Below, piece after piece: positions 31,014 through 39,655 of a DNA stretch of 64,000 nucleotides. Under the pieces are notes generated by a model that worked only from the letters and a program-made list of their open reading frames with translations, had not been told where the DNA came from and did not search any database. The position numbers and the translations under genes are program-made. The DNA is from Rossellomorea aquimaris (lineage in GTDB: Bacteria; Bacillota; Bacilli; Bacillales; Bacillaceae_B), in NCBI RefSeq assembly GCF_035590735.1, contig NZ_CP141595.1, forward strand, positions 305,001 to 369,000, written 5' to 3'. Numbering within the stretch: position 1 is the stretch's first letter; the number at the start of each line of letters is the position of its first letter.

Positions 31014-32606
31014 ATGTCTACTAAAATGGTTGGTATCAAGGTAACTGGGGAGCTTCAGACAGGATTTGATGAGATTTTATCCCAGAAAGCATTGCAGTTT
31101 TTAGAACAACTGGAGCGCCGATTCGGAGAAAAACGAAAAGAACTGTTACACAACAGAGAGAAACAGCAGGAACGGATCAATGGAGGAGAGCTTCCTCGCT
31201 TCTTACCTGAAACAGAATCGATTCGACAAAGTGAATGGAAAGTGAGTCCGATTCCTCAAGCCTTACAAGATAGAAGGGTAGAGATCACTGGACCTGTTGA
31301 CCGGAAAATGGTCATCAACGCATTGAACTCTGGCGCAAAATGTTTCATGGCATGTTTTGAAGATGCCACTTCACCTACATGGACGAACCTTATAGAAGGA
31401 CAAATCAACCTGAGAGATGCAGTACACCAAACAATAGACTTCACGAATCCAAATGGGAAGCGTTATGAATTAAAAGAAGAACATGCCGTATTAATTGTTC
31501 GGCCTAGAGGGTTACATCTGGAAGAGAAACATATAGAACTGGATGGGAAATCAATATCAGCAAGCCTTGTTGATTTTGGATTATTCTTTTTTCATAATGC
31601 AACTCATTTAACCTCAACGAATAAAGGCCCTTATTTTTACTTACCTAAATTAGAAAGTCACCTGGAAGCGCGCTTCTGGAATGATGTGTTTTTATTTGCC
31701 CAGGAATTTATCGGGATACCTCAAGGGACGATCAAAGCGACGGTCCTGATTGAAACTATCACGGCGGCATTTGAAATGGATGAGATTCTTTTTGAATTAA
31801 AGGAGCATTCAGCAGGGTTGAACTGCGGAAGGTGGGATTATATTTTCAGCTATATTAAAAAACTTCGGAAGCAAGAGGATGTTATCCTACCGGACCGTTC
31901 TACGGTCACAATGACAGCACCTTTTATGAGGTCGTATTCTTTGCTCACGATTAAGACCTGTCACAGAAGGGGTGCTCCTGCAATCGGAGGGATGGCGGCG
32001 CAGATTCCTGTTAAAAACGATCCTGTTAAAAACGAAGAAGCGTTTAACAAGGTGAGAGCTGATAAAGAAAGAGAAGCGCAGGATGGTCATGATGGCACCT
32101 GGGTAGCTCATCCTGGTCTCGTACCGGTTGCAATGGAAGTTTTTAATCATGAAATGAAACATGATAATCAAATTGCAGAAAAAACATTGGATGATCTCGA
32201 AGTGTCGGAGCAGGAGCTTCTCGAAGTTCCTCAAGGGACGATAACAGAAGAAGGTGTCCGCTTAAATATAAGCGTCGGAATTCAATATATATCTTCCTGG
32301 CTGAGCGGGCAAGGAGCAGCACCGATCCACAACCTAATGGAGGACGTGGCAACGGCTGAAATTTCCCGGGCTCAGCTATGGCAATGGATCCGTCATCCAA
32401 AAGGAGTTCTTGACGACGGCCGAAACATCACTATCGATCTCTATGAACAACTAAAGCAAGAAGAACTAACCAAACTCAAAAGCCAAATGGGAGAACAACT
32501 ATACAAAGAGCGCCGGTTCTCAGAAGCCGTCCAACTATTCGACCAACTCATCCAGAACGAACAATTCACAGACTTCCTCACCATCCCGGGCTACCGGATC
32601 CTTTAA
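31014..32606 (+). CDS. aceB: Malate synthase A
   Basis: Glyoxylate plus acetyl-CoA to malate, second enzyme of the glyoxylate bypass; 530 aa, A isoform. KCFMACFEDATSPTW, LIVRPRGLHLEEKH, GLNCGRWDYIFS and GIQYISSWLSGQGAAPIHNLMEDVATAEISR fit the family. The ATG at 31014 has AAGGAG at 11 nt. Last 33 sense codons: 27 end in A or C (18 C), while the gene body does not; the dispersed element starts at the stop codon itself (32606). No terminator before aceA, so the two may be co-transcribed. The shunt allows growth on acetate or fatty acids and is absent from B. subtilis. Confidence 0.94.
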   Translation: MSTKMVGIKVTGELQTGFDEILSQKALQFLEQLERRFGEKRKELLHNREKQQERINGGELPRFLPETESIRQSEWKVSPIPQALQDRRVEITGPVDRKMVINALNSGAKCFMACFEDATSPTWTNLIEGQINLRDAVHQTIDFTNPNGKRYELKEEHAVLIVRPRGLHLEEKHIELDGKSISASLVDFGLFFFHNATHLTSTNKGPYFYLPKLESHLEARFWNDVFLFAQEFIGIPQGTIKATVLIETITAAFEMDEILFELKEHSAGLNCGRWDYIFSYIKKLRKQEDVILPDRSTVTMTAPFMRSYSLLTIKTCHRRGAPAIGGMAAQIPVKNDPVKNEEAFNKVRADKEREAQDGHDGTWVAHPGLVPVAMEVFNHEMKHDNQIAEKTLDDLEVSEQELLEVPQGTITEEGVRLNISVGIQYISSWLSGQGAAPIHNLMEDVATAEISRAQLWQWIRHPKGVLDDGRNITIDLYEQLKQEELTKLKSQMGEQLYKERRFSEAVQLFDQLIQNEQFTDFLTIPGYRIL

Positions 32607-32618
32607 AGGGACGGACCT
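32606..32618 (+). repeat. Dispersed element, copy 9
   Basis: 12/13 match; its first base is the last base of the aceB stop codon. Confidence 0.85.
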
Positions 32619-32809
32619 GCAAAAAGCATCAACAAAGCAAAAAGGTTGAATACACAAGCCTAAATACTTTAATGAATTACCGCTGCAATGAATAGAGGGA
32701 CGGACCTCACAAACGATTGCATACCGGTCAAATATAACTAACTTCATCAAAGAACTTCGCTTAATGCTTAGAATCAAACCAAAAAACAAACAAAAGGGAG
32801 AGATATTCA
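32607..32809. other. G-poor spacer between aceB and aceA
   Basis: No gene. Strikingly A/C-rich on the plus strand apart from two copies of the dispersed element. No terminator or clear promoter. Confidence 0.5.
32695..32707 (+). repeat. Dispersed element, copy 10
   Basis: 13/13 match, 89 nt after copy 9, same orientation. Confidence 0.9.
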
Positions 32810-34090
32810 ATGGTAAAAGCAAATAACGAACGCGTAAAAGCACTGCAGGAGAATTGGGAAATGGATCAAAGATGGAAGGGGGTATCCCGACCTTATTCAG
32901 CTGAGGATGTTATTCGTTTAAGAGGATCAATTGATATTGAGCATACTCTTGCCCGACACGGATCTGAAAAATTATGGAATCTGCTTCACGAAGAAGACTA
33001 TATCAATGCCCTTGGTGCCTTGACTGGAAACCAGGCTGTCCAACAAGTCAGAGCGGGGCTGAAAGCGATCTACTTAAGCGGGTGGCAGGTGGCAGCGGAT
33101 GCTAACCTTGCCGGGCAGATGTATCCCGATCAAAGCTTGTATCCTGCGAACTCAGTACCATCCGTCGTGAAAAGAATCAATCAAGCCCTACAGCGTGCAG
33201 ACCAGGTTCATTATGTAGAAGGTGATGAATCGATCGATTGGTTTGTTCCGATTGTAGCCGATGCAGAAGCTGGCTTCGGCGGGCAGCTTAATGTATTCGA
33301 ACTCATGAAGGGTATGATCGAAGCAGGGGCTTCAGCGGTCCACTTTGAAGATCAGCTTTCTTCTGAGAAGAAGTGCGGACACTTGGGAGGTAAGGTATTA
33401 CTGCCGACACAAACCTCCGTGAAGAATTTAATTTCAGCACGTCTGGCAGCGGATGTGATGGGTGTGCCAACATTAATCGTAGCCCGTACAGACGCCAATG
33501 CCGCAGATTTAATCACGAGCGATGTGGACCCGTACGATGCGCAGTTCATTACAGGGGAACGCACTCCTGAAGGGTTCTTCCGTACAAGAGCAGGTCTGGA
33601 TCAGGCGATTGCAAGAGGATTGGCTTATGCTCCTTATGCAGATCTTGTGTGGTGTGAAACATCAGAACCGAGTCTTGAAGAAGCTCGCCAATTTGCTGAG
33701 GCGATTCATGCTGAGCACCCTGGGAAATTATTGGCGTATAACTGCTCACCATCCTTTAACTGGAAGAAGAAGCTGGACGATGAAACGATCGCCAAGTTCC
33801 AAAAAGAGCTTGGGAAAATGGGCTATAAGTTCCAGTTCGTAACGCTTGCTGGATTCCACGCACTGAACCATAGCATGTTCGAGCTTGCGAGAGGATACAA
33901 AGAGCGCGGGATGGCTGCATATTCCCAGCTTCAAGAAGCGGAATTTGCCAGTGAGAAGCATGGCTATTCAGCTACGAGACATCAGCGCGAAGTAGGAACA
34001 GGTTACTTTGACGAAGTATCGATGGTGATCTCAGGTGGAACATCCTCTACAACAGCCCTTAAAGGTTCGACAGAGGCTGCTCAATTCTAA
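32810..34090 (+). CDS. aceA: Isocitrate lyase
   Basis: Splits isocitrate to glyoxylate and succinate; 426 aa. Catalytic Cys189 lies in the signature [32 protein letters not shown]-type acid residues ([11 protein letters not shown]) and the C-terminal [12 protein letters not shown] are typical. The ATG at 32810 follows AAGGGAGAG. Pairs with aceB as the glyoxylate bypass. Terminator with element arms follows. Confidence 0.96.
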   Translation: MVKANNERVKALQENWEMDQRWKGVSRPYSAEDVIRLRGSIDIEHTLARHGSEKLWNLLHEEDYINALGALTGNQAVQQVRAGLKAIYLSGWQVAADANLAGQMYPDQSLYPANSVPSVVKRINQALQRADQVHYVEGDESIDWFVPIVADAEAGFGGQLNVFELMKGMIEAGASAVHFEDQLSSEKKCGHLGGKVLLPTQTSVKNLISARLAADVMGVPTLIVARTDANAADLITSDVDPYDAQFITGERTPEGFFRTRAGLDQAIARGLAYAPYADLVWCETSEPSLEEARQFAEAIHAEHPGKLLAYNCSPSFNWKKKLDDETIAKFQKELGKMGYKFQFVTLAGFHALNHSMFELARGYKERGMAAYSQLQEAEFASEKHGYSATRHQREVGTGYFDEVSMVISGGTSSTTALKGSTEAAQF

Positions 34091-34118
34091 AAAAATCGAT
34101 TGCATAAAAACATAAATG

Positions 34119-34163
34119 AAGGTCCGTCCCTCGGGGGTTTTTATGCCCCGGGGGACGGGCCTT
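34119..34163 (+). terminator. aceA terminator with one exact and one degenerate element arm
   Basis: AAGGTCCGTCCCTCGGGGG pairs with CCCCGGGGGACGGGCCTTT around a short loop; the left arm is copy 11 (13/13, minus, 34120-34132), the right arm matches 11/13. Confidence 0.85.
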
Positions 34164-34227
34164 TCTATATGGCGATTCTCTGTAGTACTATCGAAGCAAA
34201 TTTGTGAATAGTTTAACTTTATAGAAA

Positions 34228-34274
34228 ATATTTATAAATATACTATTGATTTTATTAATATACATACATATAAT
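34228..34274 (+). promoter_or_regulatory. argC promoter and possible ArgR/AhrC box
   Basis: TTGATT (34246-34251), 17-bp spacer, TATAAT (34269-34274): good SigA promoter. Just upstream is the perfect 14-bp palindrome ATATTTATAAATAT (34228-34241), resembling an ARG box half-site pair. Regulation by arginine repressor is expected from family knowledge; the box itself is tentative. Confidence 0.6.
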
Positions 34275-34312
34275 TAGAGCTAATTTAAATTTAATCTGTG
34301 TGGTGATTAGTT

Positions 34313-35347
34313 ATGAATGTTGGTATTGTTGGTAGTACGGGTTATGGTGGAGTGGAGTTGCATCGATTGTTATCAAATCATCCGAATGTAGATAATTGTA
34401 TTTTGTATTCATCTTCTTTGGATGGGGAACCATATGCAAATCAATATCCCCACCTCTTTAACCTGTCACATGAAGTAGTGAACCCTATCAAAATCGAGGA
34501 AATGCAGCAGCTTGATTTCGTTTTTTTGGCTGTTCCTTCCGGTGTATCGAAGGAATTATCCCAGAAGATCATCGGTGAAAAGGCGAAAGTGATCGATCTT
34601 TCAGGGGACTTGCGTTTGAAGGATCCTCAAGAATATGAAGAGTGGTACAAAGGGGAATCAGCATCTACAGATATTCTACAGAAAGCGGTGTATGGCCTTA
34701 CTGAATGCAATCGACAATCCATTCAAGAGGCGGAACTGATCGCGAACCCAGGCTGCTTTCCGACAGCCACCCTTCTAGGATTGGCTCCGCTTTTTCACCA
34801 TGAGCTTGTAGAGCCCCATTCCATCATTATCGATGCCAAAACGGGACTATCGGGAGCAGGTAGAAAAGCGACTCAATCCAGTCACTTTTCAGAGACTCAG
34901 GAAAATCTACGAATCTATAAGGTTCATCAACACCAGCACACTCCTGAAATTGAACAGCAATTGAAGGAATGGAGCAGCGAAGCGGGACCCATTACCTTTA
35001 CGACTCACCTTATTCCAATGACCCGTGGGATTATGGTTACGATGTATACGAAATTAAAAAACACAAACACCACTGAGCAACTACACAACATCTACCAAGA
35101 CTATTACGAGAAGCATCCCTTCATCAGGATTCGTCCTGTGGGGCAGTTCCCAAGTACAAAAGAAGTGTTCGGCACCAATTTCTGCGATATTGCGATAAAG
35201 GTAGATTCACGGACGGGTCAGGTGACGATTGTGTCTGTGATCGATAACTTGCTAAAAGGAGCTGCCGGCCAGGCGGTTCAAAATATGAATGTAATGCTGG
35301 GGTTAGAGGAAACGACGGGACTCTATCACTATCCAATTTATCCATAA
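34313..35347 (+). CDS. argC: N-acetyl-gamma-glutamyl-phosphate reductase ArgC
   Basis: NADPH-dependent reductase, third step of ornithine synthesis, 344 aa. GIVGSTGYGGVEL is the dinucleotide-binding start, catalytic Cys148 is in ANPGCFPTA, and HQHTPEIEQ matches the active-site His region. First gene of argCJBD-carAB-argF, the B. subtilis order. The SD is weak (GTGGTG). Confidence 0.95.
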   Translation: MNVGIVGSTGYGGVELHRLLSNHPNVDNCILYSSSLDGEPYANQYPHLFNLSHEVVNPIKIEEMQQLDFVFLAVPSGVSKELSQKIIGEKAKVIDLSGDLRLKDPQEYEEWYKGESASTDILQKAVYGLTECNRQSIQEAELIANPGCFPTATLLGLAPLFHHELVEPHSIIIDAKTGLSGAGRKATQSSHFSETQENLRIYKVHQHQHTPEIEQQLKEWSSEAGPITFTTHLIPMTRGIMVTMYTKLKNTNTTEQLHNIYQDYYEKHPFIRIRPVGQFPSTKEVFGTNFCDIAIKVDSRTGQVTIVSVIDNLLKGAAGQAVQNMNVMLGLEETTGLYHYPIYP

Positions 35348-35361
35348 GAGGGGGAGAATCA

Positions 35362-36591
35362 ATGAAACTAGTAAAAGAAAAGGCTGTTCAACACATTCCT
35401 GGAGGAACGATTCTTTCACCTCTCGGGTACAAGGCAGGGGGGATGCATACCGGTCTTAGATACGTAAAGAAAGACTTCGGGGTCATTTACAGTGAAAAGC
35501 CTGCACAAGTCGGAGCGGTTTATACGCAAAGTCATTTTCAAGCTGCTCCCCTCAGGGTCACACAAGAAAGCATCTTGAAATCTCACACTCTGCAAGCAGT
35601 TGTGGTCAACAGTGCGATTGCAAATGCCTGTACGGGTGAACGAGGATTAAAAGATGCTTATCAAACAAGGGAGTGGGCAGCCAAACGATTTCAAATTCCG
35701 GAAGAGTATGTAGCCGTTGCTTCGACAGGAGTCATTGGAGAGTGGCTTCCTATGGAGAAGATTGAAAAGGGCTGCAACGAAATCGAGGTTGATTCGACAG
35801 AGCAGAGTGCAGAGTCTTTTCAACAGGCCATCCTGACGACGGATCTTATCGAAAAGACTTCATGCTATGAAGTGAAAATAGACGGAGAAACGGTCACGAT
35901 CGGAGGATGTGCGAAAGGATCAGGCATGATTCATCCAAATATGGCGACGATGCTCGGCTTCATTACAACGGATGCATCGATTTCATCCACCGTCCTGCAA
36001 AAAGCACTTAAAACAGCGATCGATCAATCCTTTAATCAAATCACTGTAGATGGAGAAACGTCTACGAATGATATGGTCATTGTTATGGCAAACGGGATGG
36101 TCGTTCACGACACTTTACATGAAAGCCATCCTGACTGGCGTCACTTTCAAGAAGGGTTAATTCACGTATGTCAAGATCTGGCCAAACAAATTGCCCGGGA
36201 TGGTGAAGGAGCAACCAAACTCGTAGAAGTGAACGTCACAGGTGCTCAGTCCAATCAAGACGCCAATGTTTTAGCAAAAAAAATCGTCGGTTCCAATTTA
36301 GTCAAAACGGCACTCTTTGGCGGGGATCCAAACTGGGGAAGAATCGTAGGTGCCGTGGGACACAGTGAGGTGACGATCGATCCCCATCAATGTGACATTT
36401 ATATTGGAGAAACCCTCGTGTTTTCGAATAGTACTCCTCAGCCATTCAATGAAGAGAGTGTAAGTCAGTATATGCAAGCTGAACATGTGACCATATCTGT
36501 CGGGTTGCAGGGTGGAGAAGGAAGAGGAAAAGCCTGGGGGTGCGATCTTACGTATGATTACGTCAAAATCAATGCAAGTTATCGAACATAA
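35362..36591 (+). CDS. argJ: Bifunctional ornithine acetyltransferase / N-acetylglutamate synthase ArgJ
   Basis: Recycles the acetyl group from N-acetylornithine to glutamate; 409 aa. Self-cleaving nucleophile Thr196 in HPNMATMLGF; GCAKGSGMI before it and DGETSTND after are family motifs. Presence of argJ means the cyclic pathway; whether this enzyme also uses acetyl-CoA cannot be told here. The ATG at 35362 follows GAGGGGGAG. It overlaps argB. Confidence 0.95.
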   Translation: MKLVKEKAVQHIPGGTILSPLGYKAGGMHTGLRYVKKDFGVIYSEKPAQVGAVYTQSHFQAAPLRVTQESILKSHTLQAVVVNSAIANACTGERGLKDAYQTREWAAKRFQIPEEYVAVASTGVIGEWLPMEKIEKGCNEIEVDSTEQSAESFQQAILTTDLIEKTSCYEVKIDGETVTIGGCAKGSGMIHPNMATMLGFITTDASISSTVLQKALKTAIDQSFNQITVDGETSTNDMVIVMANGMVVHDTLHESHPDWRHFQEGLIHVCQDLAKQIARDGEGATKLVEVNVTGAQSNQDANVLAKKIVGSNLVKTALFGGDPNWGRIVGAVGHSEVTIDPHQCDIYIGETLVFSNSTPQPFNEESVSQYMQAEHVTISVGLQGGEGRGKAWGCDLTYDYVKINASYRT

Positions 36592-37363
36592 GCCAGTGAT
36601 TGCAATCAAACTGGGAGGAAGTGTCCTTTCTAAGCTCTCATCCCTTTTCTATGAAAGTATAAAAGATCTTCAGCAGCACTACCATGTAGTACTTGTTCAC
36701 GGGGGTGGACCTGAGATTACGGCTATGCTGAACCAATTGGCCATCGAATCGACCTTCATCAATGGCCAGCGAAAAACCACAAAGAAGGTATTTGGAGTCG
36801 TTGAACAAGTGTTAAAGGGAAAAGTGAATAGCGAGTTAACGCATCAACTCAATTTGGCAGGTATAAACGCAATCGGATTAAGCGGGTACGATGCCCATTT
36901 GTTAAAGGCCAGTATCATGGATGAAGGATCTCTGGGGTATGTCGGCAAAATTGAAGAGGTTAACCTTACTCTGTTAAACAATCTGCTTTCGCTGAACTAC
37001 GTGCCTGTTATCGCTCCCCTTGCCACTACAGACAAGGGGGAAAAGCTAAATGTGAATGCAGACCTGGCTGCATCAGCCATAGCAGAAGCACTGGAAGTAG
37101 AGAAGCTGGTCTTTGTCACAGACGTTCCCGGTATTTTAATAGAAGGGGAAATTGTTTCACGTGTAACAAAGGAAGAGATCCTTCACTATATAAATACCGG
37201 AATCATCCACGGCGGAATGATCCCAAAGGTGCAGGCAGCCCTATCGGTTCTGCAGCTTAACATTAAAGAAGTAATGATCGTCGGGTGTCAGGACACGATC
37301 ATTCAAGATGGAGAAATGCTGGGTACGCATATAACAGAAGGAGAAGGAGTCGGGGCGGTATGA
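36554..37363 (+). CDS. argB: Acetylglutamate kinase ArgB
   Basis: Amino-acid kinase family, second step of ornithine synthesis, about 269 aa. IAIKLGGSVLSKL and LVHGGGPEITAML form the ATP and acetylglutamate sites; LNVNADLAASAIAEAL is conserved. Start uncertain: ATG 36554 (weak GGGGG 12 nt upstream) or ATG 36572, the latter nearer to the usual N-terminus but without SD. Either overlaps argJ. The stop overlaps the argD start. Confidence 0.92.
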   Translation: MITSKSMQVIEHKPVIAIKLGGSVLSKLSSLFYESIKDLQQHYHVVLVHGGGPEITAMLNQLAIESTFINGQRKTTKKVFGVVEQVLKGKVNSELTHQLNLAGINAIGLSGYDAHLLKASIMDEGSLGYVGKIEEVNLTLLNNLLSLNYVPVIAPLATTDKGEKLNVNADLAASAIAEALEVEKLVFVTDVPGILIEGEIVSRVTKEEILHYINTGIIHGGMIPKVQAALSVLQLNIKEVMIVGCQDTIIQDGEMLGTHITEGEGVGAV

Positions 37364-38520
37364 GTCATTTATTTCCTATTTATAATCGATTGGATATTGA
37401 ATTGGTGTCAGGAGACGGCACGGTTGTTCAAGATCAAAACGGGCAATCCTATTTGGATTTCATTTCAGGTATAGCGGTTTGTAATTTAGGTCACTCTCCT
37501 CTTGTTGTTAAAGAGGCTCTGGAAAAACAGTTGGATAAACTTTGGCATGTATCCAATCTGTTTCCGATTACACTGCAGGAGGAGGCAGCTTCACTTCTTG
37601 CTTCAGCCAGCGGCTTGGATTCAGTCTTCTTTTGTAATAGTGGAGCTGAAGCGAACGAAGCAGCGATTAAGTTGGCCAAAAAGCACACGGGGAAAACGAA
37701 GATCCTGACCTTCAAGCAATCGTTTCATGGCCGGACCTTTGCGACCATGAGTGCAACGGGGCAGGAGAAGGTTCATAGCGGATTCGGTCCGTTGGTTCCA
37801 ACCTTTGACTATCTTCCTTATAACGACGAAAAAGCTCTTTCGAACGTGAAAGAAAAAGACGTTGCGGCCATCATGGTGGAAGTGATTCAAGGGGAAGGCG
37901 GAGTGAACCCTGGTACTCTTTCTTTTTTACAGGCAGTAGAAATGAAGTGCAAGGAGATGGATGCTCTACTCATTGTCGATGAAGTTCAAACAGGAATCGG
38001 GCGTACGGGAGCTCCATTTGCATATCAGCACTATTCCCTGCAACCGGATATCGTCACGACGGCTAAAGGTTTGGGAAGCGGATTTCCCGTAGGTGCGATG
38101 ATGGGCAAAAAAGATCTTGTTTCCTCTTTTTCGCCAGGAACTCACGGGTCGACATTCGGAGGCAATCCATTAGCGATGGCAGCAGTGAAAGCGACTCTTG
38201 AAACGATTGTTGAGACAGCCTTCCTGCAAGAAATAAAAAGGAAATCTGAGTACTTTATGCAGGAGCTGAAGAATCAACTACAGGAATGTCGGAGCGTAAA
38301 AGAGGTAAAAGGGATAGGCTTTATGATCGGCATCCAATTTGAAATGGAAGTAAAAGAAATCATCGATGAGCTGCGGAAAAATGGATTATTGACGCTACCC
38401 GCAGGTGCTTACGTGATCCGTCTATTACCACCTTTAACGGTCACCTATGACGAACTCGATCAGTCACTACACATACTGGCGGACACGCTGAAACAGCATC
38501 AATCGGCCGGTGTTTACTGA
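37360..38520 (+). CDS. argD: Acetylornithine aminotransferase ArgD
   Basis: PLP-dependent class III aminotransferase, 386 aa. The PLP lysine is Lys236 in TTAKGLGSGFPVGAM; FCNSGAEANEAAIKLA and IVDEVQTGIGRTG are family motifs. ATG at 37360 overlaps the argB stop (ATGA) with AAGGAG 11 nt upstream. 70 nt separate it from carA. Confidence 0.95.
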   Translation: MSHLFPIYNRLDIELVSGDGTVVQDQNGQSYLDFISGIAVCNLGHSPLVVKEALEKQLDKLWHVSNLFPITLQEEAASLLASASGLDSVFFCNSGAEANEAAIKLAKKHTGKTKILTFKQSFHGRTFATMSATGQEKVHSGFGPLVPTFDYLPYNDEKALSNVKEKDVAAIMVEVIQGEGGVNPGTLSFLQAVEMKCKEMDALLIVDEVQTGIGRTGAPFAYQHYSLQPDIVTTAKGLGSGFPVGAMMGKKDLVSSFSPGTHGSTFGGNPLAMAAVKATLETIVETAFLQEIKRKSEYFMQELKNQLQECRSVKEVKGIGFMIGIQFEMEVKEIIDELRKNGLLTLPAGAYVIRLLPPLTVTYDELDQSLHILADTLKQHQSAGVY

Positions 38521-38590
38521 TTTCTTTTTTGAAATGAATGTATAAAAATACTTTGAATTATATAAAAATCCATTATTAGGAGGCGATCTC

Positions 38591-39655
38591 ATGACAGGTT
38601 ACTTATGTTTAGAAAACGGAAAGACCTTTATAGGTGAAGTCACAATGGATGAAGAAGATCCCGTTCAGGGTGAGATTGTTTTTTTCACGGGAATGACGGG
38701 GTACCAGGAAGTGCTGACCGATCCTTCCTACAAAGATCAAATCGTTGTTTTCACGTATCCGCTCATCGGCCAATATGGCGTAAACGAAGATGACTTTGAG
38801 AGCTCACAGCCGCAGGTAAAAGGGGTCATTATGCTCCAATCACCGGCTCTGTATTCCCATTATCATGCCTCTTCTTCCCTTAAAGACTATCTCGAAAAGT
38901 GGAAGATCCCATTCATGACAGGTGTGGATACGAGGCAGGTAGTGAAGGCGATCCGTGATGTGGGAAGTCAAAATGCGTGTATATCTTATACGGAAGTGCT
39001 TCCTGAAAAAGAGAAACTCACAGGGCAAATTGAAAAGGTGGCCCTTTCTCAGATCCGCAAGATGGGTAGTGGGAACAAGCATATAGCCGTCGTCGATTTC
39101 GGTGTGAAGAAATCGATTCTATCCAGTCTGATAAAGATGGATTGTCTTGTTACCGTCATTCCCTATCATCAGCTTGAGGTTCTGGATCATATGAATGTTG
39201 ACGGACTGGTGCTGTCGAACGGTCCGGGGGATCCGAAAGAAATGATAAGTATTTTACCCAAGCTGAAGGATAAAATCATGGAGGTTCCGACCCTCGGAAT
39301 TTGTCTAGGACATCAATTAATCGCTCTGGCACTCGGAGGGAATACTGAACGATTATTATTCGGACATAGAGGAGCGAATCATCCTGTCATCGATCACCTA
39401 ACCGGAGAGGTGTTTATCACATCACAAAATCATAATTACGTCGTGAACGGAGCCAGTTTAACAGGAACAGGGTTGGAACCGCGTTTTATAAACGTCAATG
39501 ACGGCTCCCTTGAAGGGCTTCAACATATCAATAAACCCATTCTTTCGGTTCAATTTCATCCTGAAGCGCGTCCGGGTCCGGAGGATGCTTCGTGGATATT
39601 CCAACAATTCTATCAAACGATTAAACAACCAGGGAGAGAGAAGATGTATGCCTAA
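38591..39655 (+). CDS. carA: Carbamoyl phosphate synthase small subunit CarA (arginine-type)
   Basis: Glutaminase subunit, 354 aa. Class I amidotransferase with Cys238 in GICLGHQL and the His/Glu pair in FHPEARPGPEDA. Being inside the arg cluster it should be the arginine-controlled isozyme; a pyrimidine isozyme would be expected elsewhere. ATG at 38591 after TAGGAGG; overlaps carB by 8 nt. Confidence 0.94.
   Translation: MTGYLCLENGKTFIGEVTMDEEDPVQGEIVFFTGMTGYQEVLTDPSYKDQIVVFTYPLIGQYGVNEDDFESSQPQVKGVIMLQSPALYSHYHASSSLKDYLEKWKIPFMTGVDTRQVVKAIRDVGSQNACISYTEVLPEKEKLTGQIEKVALSQIRKMGSGNKHIAVVDFGVKKSILSSLIKMDCLVTVIPYHQLEVLDHMNVDGLVLSNGPGDPKEMISILPKLKDKIMEVPTLGICLGHQLIALALGGNTERLLFGHRGANHPVIDHLTGEVFITSQNHNYVVNGASLTGTGLEPRFINVNDGSLEGLQHINKPILSVQFHPEARPGPEDASWIFQQFYQTIKQPGREKMYA

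Noticed and set aside
34313..34720. T-box or other riboswitch upstream of arg genes or gatCAB
   Set aside because: Leaders are short and AT-rich, with no T-box sequence TGGNACCGCG or comparable aptamer.
39498..39647. 50-residue N-terminal extension of carB
   Set aside because: It lies entirely within carA in another frame and lacks family similarity.
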